Below, one piece after another: positions 1 through 6,565 of a stretch of DNA of 13,228 nucleotides. This stretch comes from an uncultured Clostridia bacterium (GTDB taxonomy: Bacteria; Bacillota; Clostridia; TANB77; CAG-508), in contig CALXAW010000030.1 of assembly GCA_944386375.1 (NCBI GenBank), forward strand, positions 1 through 13,228, given 5' to 3'. Each line of letters starts with the position of its first letter. Within the stretch, counting starts at the first letter, position 1. A model generated the notes under the pieces. The model made no database searches and had not been told where the DNA came from. It saw only the letters and a list, made by a program, of their open reading frames with translations. The translations under genes and the position numbers were made by a program.

Positions 1-1
1 G

Positions 2-130
2 TATTGGATATGTTTCTTTGTCTGATTTTACTTTTAGATTATGATTTGTTGATATTTTTTCTAAGTAACTTTCTAGTTGTGCTTTATTTAGTACCGCTCC
101 TTGTATATTTAAGAATTTATATGCTCTCAA
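2..130 (-). CDS. N-terminal fragment of a large protein, possibly a cyclic glucan synthase/glucoamylase-like membrane enzyme (partial)
   Basis: A minus-strand frame is open from a TTG codon at 130-128 to the left edge of the window, giving 43 residues with no stop. It includes the stretches LNKAQLESYLEKI and, near the edge, SDKETYPI. The TTG is the only plausible start in the frame: there is no ATG or GTG, and a strong AAGGAGTGG ribosome binding site lies 10 nt upstream. From memory, this kind of start (an LNK-QLE-YLEKIA stretch followed by SDK-TYPI) resembles the N-termini of very large clostridial proteins annotated as glucoamylase family or cyclic beta-1,2-glucan synthetase, with GH36-type/GH94 domains. 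Only the N-terminus is visible, so no catalytic domain supports that assignment. It lies 70 bp downstream of the sortase on the same strand and could be cotranscribed with it. I am fairly sure it is coding and only moderately sure of the family. Confidence 0.55.
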   Translation of the reverse strand, partial: MRAYKFLNIQGAVLNKAQLESYLEKISTNHNLKVKSDKETYPI

Positions 131-135
131 AAAAA

Positions 136-146
136 TTCCACTCCTT
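136..146 (-). promoter_or_regulatory. Ribosome binding site fixing a TTG start
   Basis: On the minus strand the sequence reads AAGGAGTGGAA, ending 5 nt before the TTG at 130-128, with 10 nt between the AGGAG core and the start. It is the main evidence that the short partial frame at the left edge is a real gene that starts with TTG. Confidence 0.55.
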
Positions 147-200
147 GCATGTGTGTTTTACACATATTGTTTGCAAGTTGTGGAAATTTTATACATTATA

Positions 201-848
201 TTATTCTGCTCTTCCCATAATTATTGTTCTCATATTAGTATCACTTGCTGTTAGACAACAAGAAAGTGCTATAACAGGTTTTTCTGTTTGTGTTTGTACA
301 AAAGACATATCACTGTCTGTTGTAGTAAATTTAGAATATACTACATATTTTAGTTCTGTTCCATTTAAATCTGTAAAATAAAATTCGTCACCTTCTTCTA
401 ATTTATTATTATCAGAAAATAGTGTTCCATTTTCTCTATTATGTCCAACAAATAATGTGTTACCTACTTGATTTAACCCTCCTGTTGTATATAAAAAGCA
501 AGGCATTTCTTCCATTTTATCTACTGTTACATTACTATAAATCTGTGTATTTACACCTGTTTTTGGAATAACCAATGTTCCTATAGGTCCATTTATGTTG
601 TATATTTCTTGTGTTAGCTCTGCTGGTGTTTTTTGTGGTACTTCTACCTTTTCTTCTTCTACTACATTTTCTTCTCTATCTAACCCTACTACAAGTGGCT
701 CTTCTTTTTCTTCTATAATAGTATTTTCTATTGCTGTTGGAGTTACTTCTTCCTCTTTTACATTATTTAATATAACAAGTATTATACTTATTACTATAAT
801 TACAACTAATATTGATATTCCTGCTATTATTACTATTTTCTTTTTCAT
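201..848 (-). CDS. Membrane-anchored sortase (cysteine transpeptidase)
   Basis: The 215-residue protein has a lysine start and one membrane segment (about residues 5-28), then an acidic, Glu/Val-rich linker (about 32-72) and a C-terminal sortase domain (about 82-215). The catalytic residues are visible: His136 in VGHNRENGTLF, a cysteine in ALSCC that takes the place of the usual TLxTC motif (so Cys198 by alignment, with Cys197 beside it), and an arginine in NMRTIIMGR (most likely Arg207). Sortases cleave a C-terminal sorting signal on exported proteins and join it to peptidoglycan or a pilin lysine outside the membrane. The compact size and single N-terminal anchor fit class D/E-like clostridial sortases, but I cannot settle the class. 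No LPxTG-type substrate is visible in the window. The start is ATG with AAGGAA 9 nt upstream. It follows the HtrA gene by 63 bp on the same strand and has a candidate promoter of its own in that gap. Confidence 0.88.
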   Translation of the reverse strand: MKKKIVIIAGISILVVIIVISIILVILNNVKEEEVTPTAIENTIIEEKEEPLVVGLDREENVVEEEKVEVPQKTPAELTQEIYNINGPIGTLVIPKTGVNTQIYSNVTVDKMEEMPCFLYTTGGLNQVGNTLFVGHNRENGTLFSDNNKLEEGDEFYFTDLNGTELKYVVYSKFTTTDSDMSFVQTQTEKPVIALSCCLTASDTNMRTIIMGRAE

Positions 849-877
849 TATATCACATTCCTTATTTTCTTTATTCT

Positions 878-906
878 ATGTTAATTTACAATATTTAATT
901 TGTCAA
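878..906 (-). promoter_or_regulatory. Candidate sigma-A promoter for the sortase gene
   Basis: On the minus strand a perfect TTGACA -35 (906-901) is followed after 17 bp by TAACAT (883-878), which matches four of six bases of the -10 consensus. Transcription would begin near 871 and give a leader of about 23 nt with the AAGGAA site at 863-858. It lies in the gap between HtrA and the sortase, so the sortase can be expressed apart from the protease. Confidence 0.5.
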
Positions 907-911
907 GAAAT

Positions 912-2030
912 TTAACCAAGTGTTACTGCGATTTCTTTTGTTACTTTTCCTCTACTTATATTTAATGTTACTACATCTCCTGGTTTCTTTGTATAAATAT
1001 ATTCTCTTAGGTCATTCATGGTATTTAGTTCTATACCATCTATTGTTCTTATTATATCTCCTTCTTTTAGTTCTGTTTTGCTTGCTGGTCCATTTGGTGT
1101 TATTTGTGCTACATATATTCCATTTTCAAAATTTGTTGCACCTGCAGATAAATATGGTATTACTTCTTTGTCATATGCCGAAATACCAATAGTTGCTTCT
1201 TGAAAATTATCTGTTTGCTCATAACTTTGTATTATTGTTTTTATTATATTTATTGGAACTGCAAAACCTATTCCTTCTGCTGAACTTATTTTTACTGTAT
1301 TTATTCCTATAACTTCTCCATTACTTAAAATAAGTGGCCCCCCGCTATTTCCTGGATTTATTGTTGCATCTGTTTGTATTAGGTCTGACATATATGACAC
1401 AGAATTTTCTTCTTCTATTTTTATTGTTCTATTTATTGCACTTATTATTCCAGATGTAACAGTTCTTCTAAATTCAAATCCTATTGGGTTCCCTATAGCA
1501 TACACACTTTCTCCTACTCTAATATTATCAGAATTACCAAGTGTTACACTTTTTAATCCTTTTGCATTTATTTTTGTTATTGATAAATCTAAGTTACTAT
1601 CTGACCATACTACTGTACCATTATGTGTTGTTCCATTTTCTAGTGTTACATAACACACACTATATTTTTCTCCTGTAACATGGCTATTGCTTAGTATATA
1701 GCCTTTTTCTGACACTATAATTCCTGTTCCTAAACCAAGTTCTTCTTCACTACTAGTTGAAAATATAGTATTTCCTGCATTTTTTAGTTTTGATATTCCT
1801 ACCACACTTTCTGTTACTTCTTGCAACATATCTGCAACTTTTTTACTATTTTCTTCTGCAGTTTCCACAGTTTGTACCACATTTGTGGATTGTACTTTTG
1901 TAGCTTGGTAATTTGTGTCTACTTTTATGTTATCATATGTAATATACATATATATACCTAAAACCCATAATAACATTAATAATATTGCAATTACAAATAT
2001 TTTTTTACCCTTTGTTTTTCTTTTTTTCAA
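912..2030 (-). CDS. Membrane-anchored HtrA/DegP-like serine protease (S1C) with one PDZ domain
   Basis: This 372-residue protein should act outside the membrane as a quality-control protease that degrades or refolds damaged exported proteins. It has a basic N-terminus, one membrane anchor (about residues 11-31), a linker, a trypsin-like domain (about 70-270) and a C-terminal PDZ domain (about 285-370, with GIYVAQITPNGPA and LKEGDIIRTIDG). The triad is intact: His117 in ILSNSHV, Asp148 in DSNLDLS, and Ser239 in INPGNSGGPL. The residue before His is Ser where Asn or Thr is more usual. The start codon is TTG, chosen because AGGAGAGTG lies 9 nt upstream and the next residues give the expected basic start and anchor. 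Length and layout match Gram-positive HtrA proteins of the YkdA/YvtA/YyxA group. It is divergent from the synthetase gene across a 229-bp region and followed by the sortase. Confidence 0.92.
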   Translation of the reverse strand: MKKRKTKGKKIFVIAILLMLLWVLGIYMYITYDNIKVDTNYQATKVQSTNVVQTVETAEENSKKVADMLQEVTESVVGISKLKNAGNTIFSTSSEEELGLGTGIIVSEKGYILSNSHVTGEKYSVCYVTLENGTTHNGTVVWSDSNLDLSITKINAKGLKSVTLGNSDNIRVGESVYAIGNPIGFEFRRTVTSGIISAINRTIKIEEENSVSYMSDLIQTDATINPGNSGGPLILSNGEVIGINTVKISSAEGIGFAVPINIIKTIIQSYEQTDNFQEATIGISAYDKEVIPYLSAGATNFENGIYVAQITPNGPASKTELKEGDIIRTIDGIELNTMNDLREYIYTKKPGDVVTLNISRGKVTKEIAVTLG

Positions 2031-2035
2031 AATAT

Positions 2036-2044
2036 CACTCTCCT
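2036..2044 (-). promoter_or_regulatory. Ribosome binding site fixing the TTG start of the HtrA gene
   Basis: The minus strand reads AGGAGAGTG, with 9 nt between the AGGAG core and the TTG at 2030-2028. No ATG or GTG in the frame gives a better-placed start that keeps the basic N-terminus and membrane anchor. Confidence 0.7.
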
Positions 2045-2125
2045 AAAATTATATTGTCCACTTCTTGGAAAAATAAACAAAAAAACTTGTATTTTTTACT
2101 TATTACTTACTTTTATATCTTACTA

Positions 2126-2155
2126 AAAAGATAAAATATAATATTTTTATCTTTT
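2126..2155. repeat. Perfect 11-bp inverted repeat in the divergent promoter region (candidate operator)
   Basis: The left arm AAAAGATAAAA (2126-2136) and right arm TTTTATCTTTT (2145-2155) are exact reverse complements around an 8-nt spacer TATAATAT. The repeat lies about 33 bp upstream of the synthetase -35 hexamer and about 95 bp upstream of the HtrA start, so a bound repressor or activator could act on either gene. It has the dyad form of a regulator site, but in DNA this A+T-rich some palindromes arise by chance. On the minus strand it overlaps a weak promoter-like pair (TTAACA at 2160-2155, 16 bp, TATTTT at 2138-2133) that might serve the HtrA gene. The remainder of 2031-2259 shows no reading frame or RNA gene I can support. 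Confidence 0.4.
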
Positions 2156-2187
2156 GTTAACTTTAAGCATAATTTTTTGTAAATTAT

Positions 2188-2216
2188 TTGATTTTTTTGT
2201 AGATTATATGTATAAT
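2188..2216 (+). promoter_or_regulatory. Sigma-A promoter of the synthetase-kinase operon
   Basis: TTGATT (2188-2193), a 17-bp spacer and a perfect TATAAT (2211-2216) form a strong housekeeping promoter. Transcription should begin near 2223, giving a leader of about 37 nt that holds AAAGGTGA (2245-2252), 7 nt before the ATG at 2260. Both hexamers and the spacer length are identical in the promoter before the HD-GYP regulator gene. Confidence 0.75.
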
Positions 2217-2259
2217 TTGATAAAAGTATGTAATATTTTTAAATAAAGGTGAATTTAAA

Positions 2260-5200
2260 ATGTTAAAAAAGGATGTTTATAATTTAACAAATCCACAAAA
2301 AAACATATATCAAGTGGAACAAATAATAGACGAAGGGAGCCCAATTAACTATATTACAACAGTTCTCAAACTAGATGGTAATTTAGATGAGCAAATACTT
2401 AATAAAACATTAAATAAAATTATAGAAATAAATGATTCCTTGCGTCTAAAATTTATAGAAAAAGATGGGAAAATTGTGCAATATATAGAAGAATATTTGC
2501 CTGTTAAAACCCCAGTAGTAAAATTAAACCAAGATGATTTAACAAATTTTATAGAAGATTATAAAAAACTAAAAATCACATTAAAAAACACTTTTAATTT
2601 CACAATTGTTTTAACACCAAGTTGTTCTTTTGTATTTCATAAAGTACATCACATAATATCAGATGCTTGGGGCATGACACAAATTGCAGAGCAAATTAAA
2701 GATATATATACCAAAATAGAAAATAATGAAAATCTAGCAGATTTAAAAAAGCCAAGTTATCTTGGTTTAATAGAACGCGAAAATAAATACTTAAATTCTA
2801 AAAAATACGATTCAGATTTAGAATTTTGGACAGACTATGTAAAAAATATATCATCTACAAAAGTATTTAATAATTTTGACATGTTCGAAACAAAAGCAAC
2901 AAGATACGAATATGTTTTAGACAATGATTTATTTGATAAAATTTCGCAATTTTGTTCTTTAAATAGCATAACAGAATATTCCTTTTTCTTAGGAATTATA
3001 GCAATATATTTTAACAAATTATTTAATCAAGAAAGTATAGTAATAGGCACGCCTTTTTTAAATAGGCAAAAAAGAGCGGGAGAATTTGAAGCTACAGGTT
3101 TGTATGTTTCAAATTTACCACTTAATATTAATGTGCAAAAAGAGACCGACTTTATCAATTTATGCAAAACTATTGGAGCCTCTAACCTAGCACTATACAA
3201 ACATTCTGGCTTTCCATATTATAAAATTCAAAAAATATATAACGAATATGCAGGTAATACTAACAGACTATATGATATAGGCTTTTCTTACCAAATTAAT
3301 AAATTAACTAATGTTACATCTACACATGACTCTGGTGTATGTTCATGGTTTTTTTCTGGTGAACAAACACAACCTCTTACAATACATGTTTCTACTTTAA
3401 ATAATTATAAAGTATTATTTTATGATTATTTGCATTCATGTTTTAGTAAAGACGAAATAGAAAAAACAAATAAAATAATTTTAAGCCTTATTATGCAAGT
3501 TATAAATAATGGTATTACAGAAACTCGCAAATTAATGCCATTTACAGACTATGATATAGAATCATTAAATACATTTAATAACACAGGTAATATACAAAAA
3601 AATAATTTAACTGTTATAGATATTTTTAATAACATTGTAAATACATATCCTAACAATATTGCAATTGTATGTGGAAATAATAAAATAACTTATTTAGACT
3701 TAAATAAAAAAATAAACAGTTTAGCCAATTATTTAGTTAGTATTGGAATAGAACCAAATAAACCTATTGCTTTATTATTTGATAAAAGCATAGAAATGAT
3801 AATCTCTATGTTTGCAATATTAAAATTAGGTTGTTCATATGTGCCAATTTTACCTGACGAAAACAAAGATAGAATAACATATATTTTAAATGACTGTAAT
3901 CCACAGTGTATATTAACACATAACAATTATGATGCTCACCTTCCTATAACTTGCACTGTTGTAGATGTTAACAAAATTGATTTATTACATAATATTTCTG
4001 ATGTATATTGCAATATAACACCAAATACTGTTGCTTATATTATATATACTTCTGGATCTACAGGTAACCCTAAAGGAACAATGGTAACACATAAAAATAT
4101 TAGCACATTAAAAGAATCTATTGAAAATGACTTTGTTTTAAAAGCTACAGATAAAGATATTTCTATTTCGCTTTTAAAATATTCTTTTGATGCTTCTGGA
4201 ATTGACATTTATACTGCATTACTATTTGGTGGTAAACTTGTTTTAGTACCAAAAGAAGATGAGTTAAACCCAGAAAAAGTAATAAAAATAATGGAAGAGC
4301 AAAAAGTTACAAGGTCTTTTCTTATACCTAAATGGATTGAACATATTGCAATGCAAGACGAACTATTAAATGCAGATTTAAGTAGCCTAAAAATTTTAGG
4401 AACTGGTGGTGAAGTTTTAAAACCATATATAATAGAAAATTTGCTTTCTAAATATGCAAATTTAAAAGTTTTAAACCTTTATGGTCCTACCGAAACTACA
4501 ATGTTTACTACATATAAAGTTGTAAGCTTATACGAAATAAAAAATAATTATACAAGTATTGGTAAACCAATTTATGGTTCAAGACTTGCAATTATAAATA
4601 AATTTGACGAATTTATGCCTATTGAAACCGAAGGTGAACTTATAGTTTATGAAGACGAAAACTCTATACAAAATATTGCTAAAGGTTACTTAAACTTACC
4701 AGAACAAACTAACAAGCGTTTTATAAAATTATATAATCCTTTATTAAATAAAGAAGTTTTAGCATATAAAACTGGTGATGTTGCTAAAATTAACAAACAT
4801 CTTGAATTAGAATTTATGGGTAGAACAGATGATGTTGTTAAAATTAATGGTGGCTATTTAGTTGCTTTAAATGAAGTAGAAAAGAAAATTTCTAAAACTT
4901 TAGGAAATGAATTTGAGATATGCCCTGTTGCAATACCGTTTCAAAACACTAAAATTATTGTTTTATTTATAAAATGTAAAGAGCAACTAATTTCTTTAAA
5001 CAGTATAAAAAAACATATAAATAATAATATTTCTTTTTATATGAGACCTAAAAAAATTATACAAATAGAAGAATTTCCACGTAATTCTTCTGGAAAAATT
5101 AATAGAACAGAACTAAAAAAACTTGCTGAAAAGTACATGCAAGAACATAAAAACAAAATTATACCACCAAAAACCAAAAAAGAAAAAGAGTTGTATGACA

Positions 5201-6531
5201 TTATTAGCACTTTTGTAGACAATCAAGATTTTTCTATTACAGACGACTTTATGGATGACTTAGGTATAGACTCTTTAACACTTACTGCTATTTACACTGC
5301 TATTGATAATAAACAAATAAGTATACAAGATTTATACAATAACCCAAATATTAGAGACTTAGCTAATTTATTAGATACTAATAATTCATATGAAGTCACA
5401 CCAGACTTAACTAACCTAGATATGGCTACAATTTCTAATAATGTTAATAAGTTTAATTTAGATACTGTTTTAATGACTGGAGTTACAGGCTTTTTAGGTA
5501 TACACATTTTCCATGATTTGCTTTTACACCCTAATGTTAAAAAAATTTATTGCATTATTAGAAATAAAATAAATTTACCAGGTCAAAAAAGGTTAAATAA
5601 AATGATACAATTTTACTTTAACTCTGACCCACATATATTAAACCTAATTAATAGTAAGGTAGAAATTTTAAATGGAGATACTACTAAACCTTTTCTTGGT
5701 TTAGACAAAAAAACATATTATAAACTACAACAAGAAGTGACAACTGTGGTTAACTCTGCTGCTAATGTAAAACATTTTGTTAAACCTTTGCAAATTAGAA
5801 AAGATAATGTTACAAGTGTAAATAACCTAATAGAATTTTGCCAAGATAAAATATCTTTAGCACATGTTTCTACATTATCTATTGCTGGTTTTAGTAATGA
5901 AAATACCATAAATAAAATTTTTGACGAAAACAGCTTATATATAGGTCAAACATTTAATAACAATCCTTATTTGGTAAGTAAGTTTGAGGCAGAAAAAAAT
6001 ATTTTAATCGCAACAAATAAATTAAAATTAAATGCAATTATATTTAGGCTCGGAAATATAATGCCTAGATATTGTGATGGTAAGTTTCAAGAAAACTTTT
6101 CACAAAATGTATTTTTATCTGCATTAAACTCTATAATTAAATCTGGTGTTATTGCAAAAGAACTTAATGGCTTAAATATTGAATTTAGCCCAGTTGACGA
6201 ATGTGCTAAAATGATTATGGGAATTTTAACAGATTCTCCAACTAATTCTATATATCATATTTTAAGTAATAAAGAAATTTCTATTTTTGAATTTAAGACT
6301 TTACTTAAATACTCAAATTATAATATACTAGATACAGATTTTAAAACATTTGTAGAAGAACTTAGTAAAAATACAGACGAATATACAAAAGAATATATAA
6401 TGAGCAATAATTTAAATACATATTCTCAAAAAATTACATTAGATAAATTAGAGTCTTTAGGCTTAACTTGGGGAAATATTGATTTAAATTATATAAATAA
6501 AATTATTAATGTTTTATTGATGTTTGAATAA
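2260..6531 (+). CDS. Single-module nonribosomal peptide synthetase, C-A-T-R, with terminal thioester reductase
   Basis: The 1423-residue protein has four domains. Condensation (about 1-440): HHxxxDxW is present as His130, His131, Asp135 and Trp137. Adenylation (about 450-955): YTSGSTGNPKG (596-606), FDAS (643-646), YGPTETT (741-747), YKTGD (836-840), GRTDD (854-858) and the C-terminal Lys946 in SSGKINR. Thiolation (about 970-1045): the carrier serine is Ser1005 in LGIDSLTL and needs phosphopantetheine. Reductase (about 1065-1423, extended SDR type): GVTGFLG (1074-1080) for NAD(P)H, a T-Y-K set at about Thr1205, Tyr1237 and Lys1241. By family knowledge it should activate one amino acid, join it to an acyl or aminoacyl donor, and release the product as an aldehyde or alcohol. 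Pocket residues by eye alignment to GrsA read D-A-I-F-L-T-L-M-F-K, which suggests a hydrophobic amino acid. All motifs look intact. ATG start with AAAGGTGA 7 nt upstream. Similar reductase-ended synthetases are known from gut Clostridia. Confidence 0.93.
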   Translation: MLKKDVYNLTNPQKNIYQVEQIIDEGSPINYITTVLKLDGNLDEQILNKTLNKIIEINDSLRLKFIEKDGKIVQYIEEYLPVKTPVVKLNQDDLTNFIEDYKKLKITLKNTFNFTIVLTPSCSFVFHKVHHIISDAWGMTQIAEQIKDIYTKIENNENLADLKKPSYLGLIERENKYLNSKKYDSDLEFWTDYVKNISSTKVFNNFDMFETKATRYEYVLDNDLFDKISQFCSLNSITEYSFFLGIIAIYFNKLFNQESIVIGTPFLNRQKRAGEFEATGLYVSNLPLNINVQKETDFINLCKTIGASNLALYKHSGFPYYKIQKIYNEYAGNTNRLYDIGFSYQINKLTNVTSTHDSGVCSWFFSGEQTQPLTIHVSTLNNYKVLFYDYLHSCFSKDEIEKTNKIILSLIMQVINNGITETRKLMPFTDYDIESLNTFNNTGNIQKNNLTVIDIFNNIVNTYPNNIAIVCGNNKITYLDLNKKINSLANYLVSIGIEPNKPIALLFDKSIEMIISMFAILKLGCSYVPILPDENKDRITYILNDCNPQCILTHNNYDAHLPITCTVVDVNKIDLLHNISDVYCNITPNTVAYIIYTSGSTGNPKGTMVTHKNISTLKESIENDFVLKATDKDISISLLKYSFDASGIDIYTALLFGGKLVLVPKEDELNPEKVIKIMEEQKVTRSFLIPKWIEHIAMQDELLNADLSSLKILGTGGEVLKPYIIENLLSKYANLKVLNLYGPTETTMFTTYKVVSLYEIKNNYTSIGKPIYGSRLAIINKFDEFMPIETEGELIVYEDENSIQNIAKGYLNLPEQTNKRFIKLYNPLLNKEVLAYKTGDVAKINKHLELEFMGRTDDVVKINGGYLVALNEVEKKISKTLGNEFEICPVAIPFQNTKIIVLFIKCKEQLISLNSIKKHINNNISFYMRPKKIIQIEEFPRNSSGKINRTELKKLAEKYMQEHKNKIIPPKTKKEKELYDIISTFVDNQDFSITDDFMDDLGIDSLTLTAIYTAIDNKQISIQDLYNNPNIRDLANLLDTNNSYEVTPDLTNLDMATISNNVNKFNLDTVLMTGVTGFLGIHIFHDLLLHPNVKKIYCIIRNKINLPGQKRLNKMIQFYFNSDPHILNLINSKVEILNGDTTKPFLGLDKKTYYKLQQEVTTVVNSAANVKHFVKPLQIRKDNVTSVNNLIEFCQDKISLAHVSTLSIAGFSNENTINKIFDENSLYIGQTFNNNPYLVSKFEAEKNILIATNKLKLNAIIFRLGNIMPRYCDGKFQENFSQNVFLSALNSIIKSGVIAKELNGLNIEFSPVDECAKMIMGILTDSPTNSIYHILSNKEISIFEFKTLLKYSNYNILDTDFKTFVEELSKNTDEYTKEYIMSNNLNTYSQKITLDKLESLGLTWGNIDLNYINKIINVLLMFE

Positions 6532-6565
6532 GACATTCAAATGATGAAAGGTAAGTGAGATTTAC

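Noticed and set aside
149..165. Small inverted repeat ATGTGT/ACACAT in the leader of the left-edge gene
   Set aside because: Only 6 bp per arm, no T-run and no known RNA motif; too weak to report as terminator or riboswitch.
4..381. Plus-strand open frame opposite the sortase and the left-edge gene
   Set aside because: No ribosome binding site, a Leu/Ile/Tyr-rich nonsense product, and the other strand carries recognisable proteins.
2048..2053. TATAAT on the minus strand just before the HtrA gene as its -10 hexamer
   Set aside because: The nearest -35-like hexamer (TTGTTT) is 21 bp away and the transcript would start at or inside the ribosome binding site. The HtrA promoter remains uncertain.
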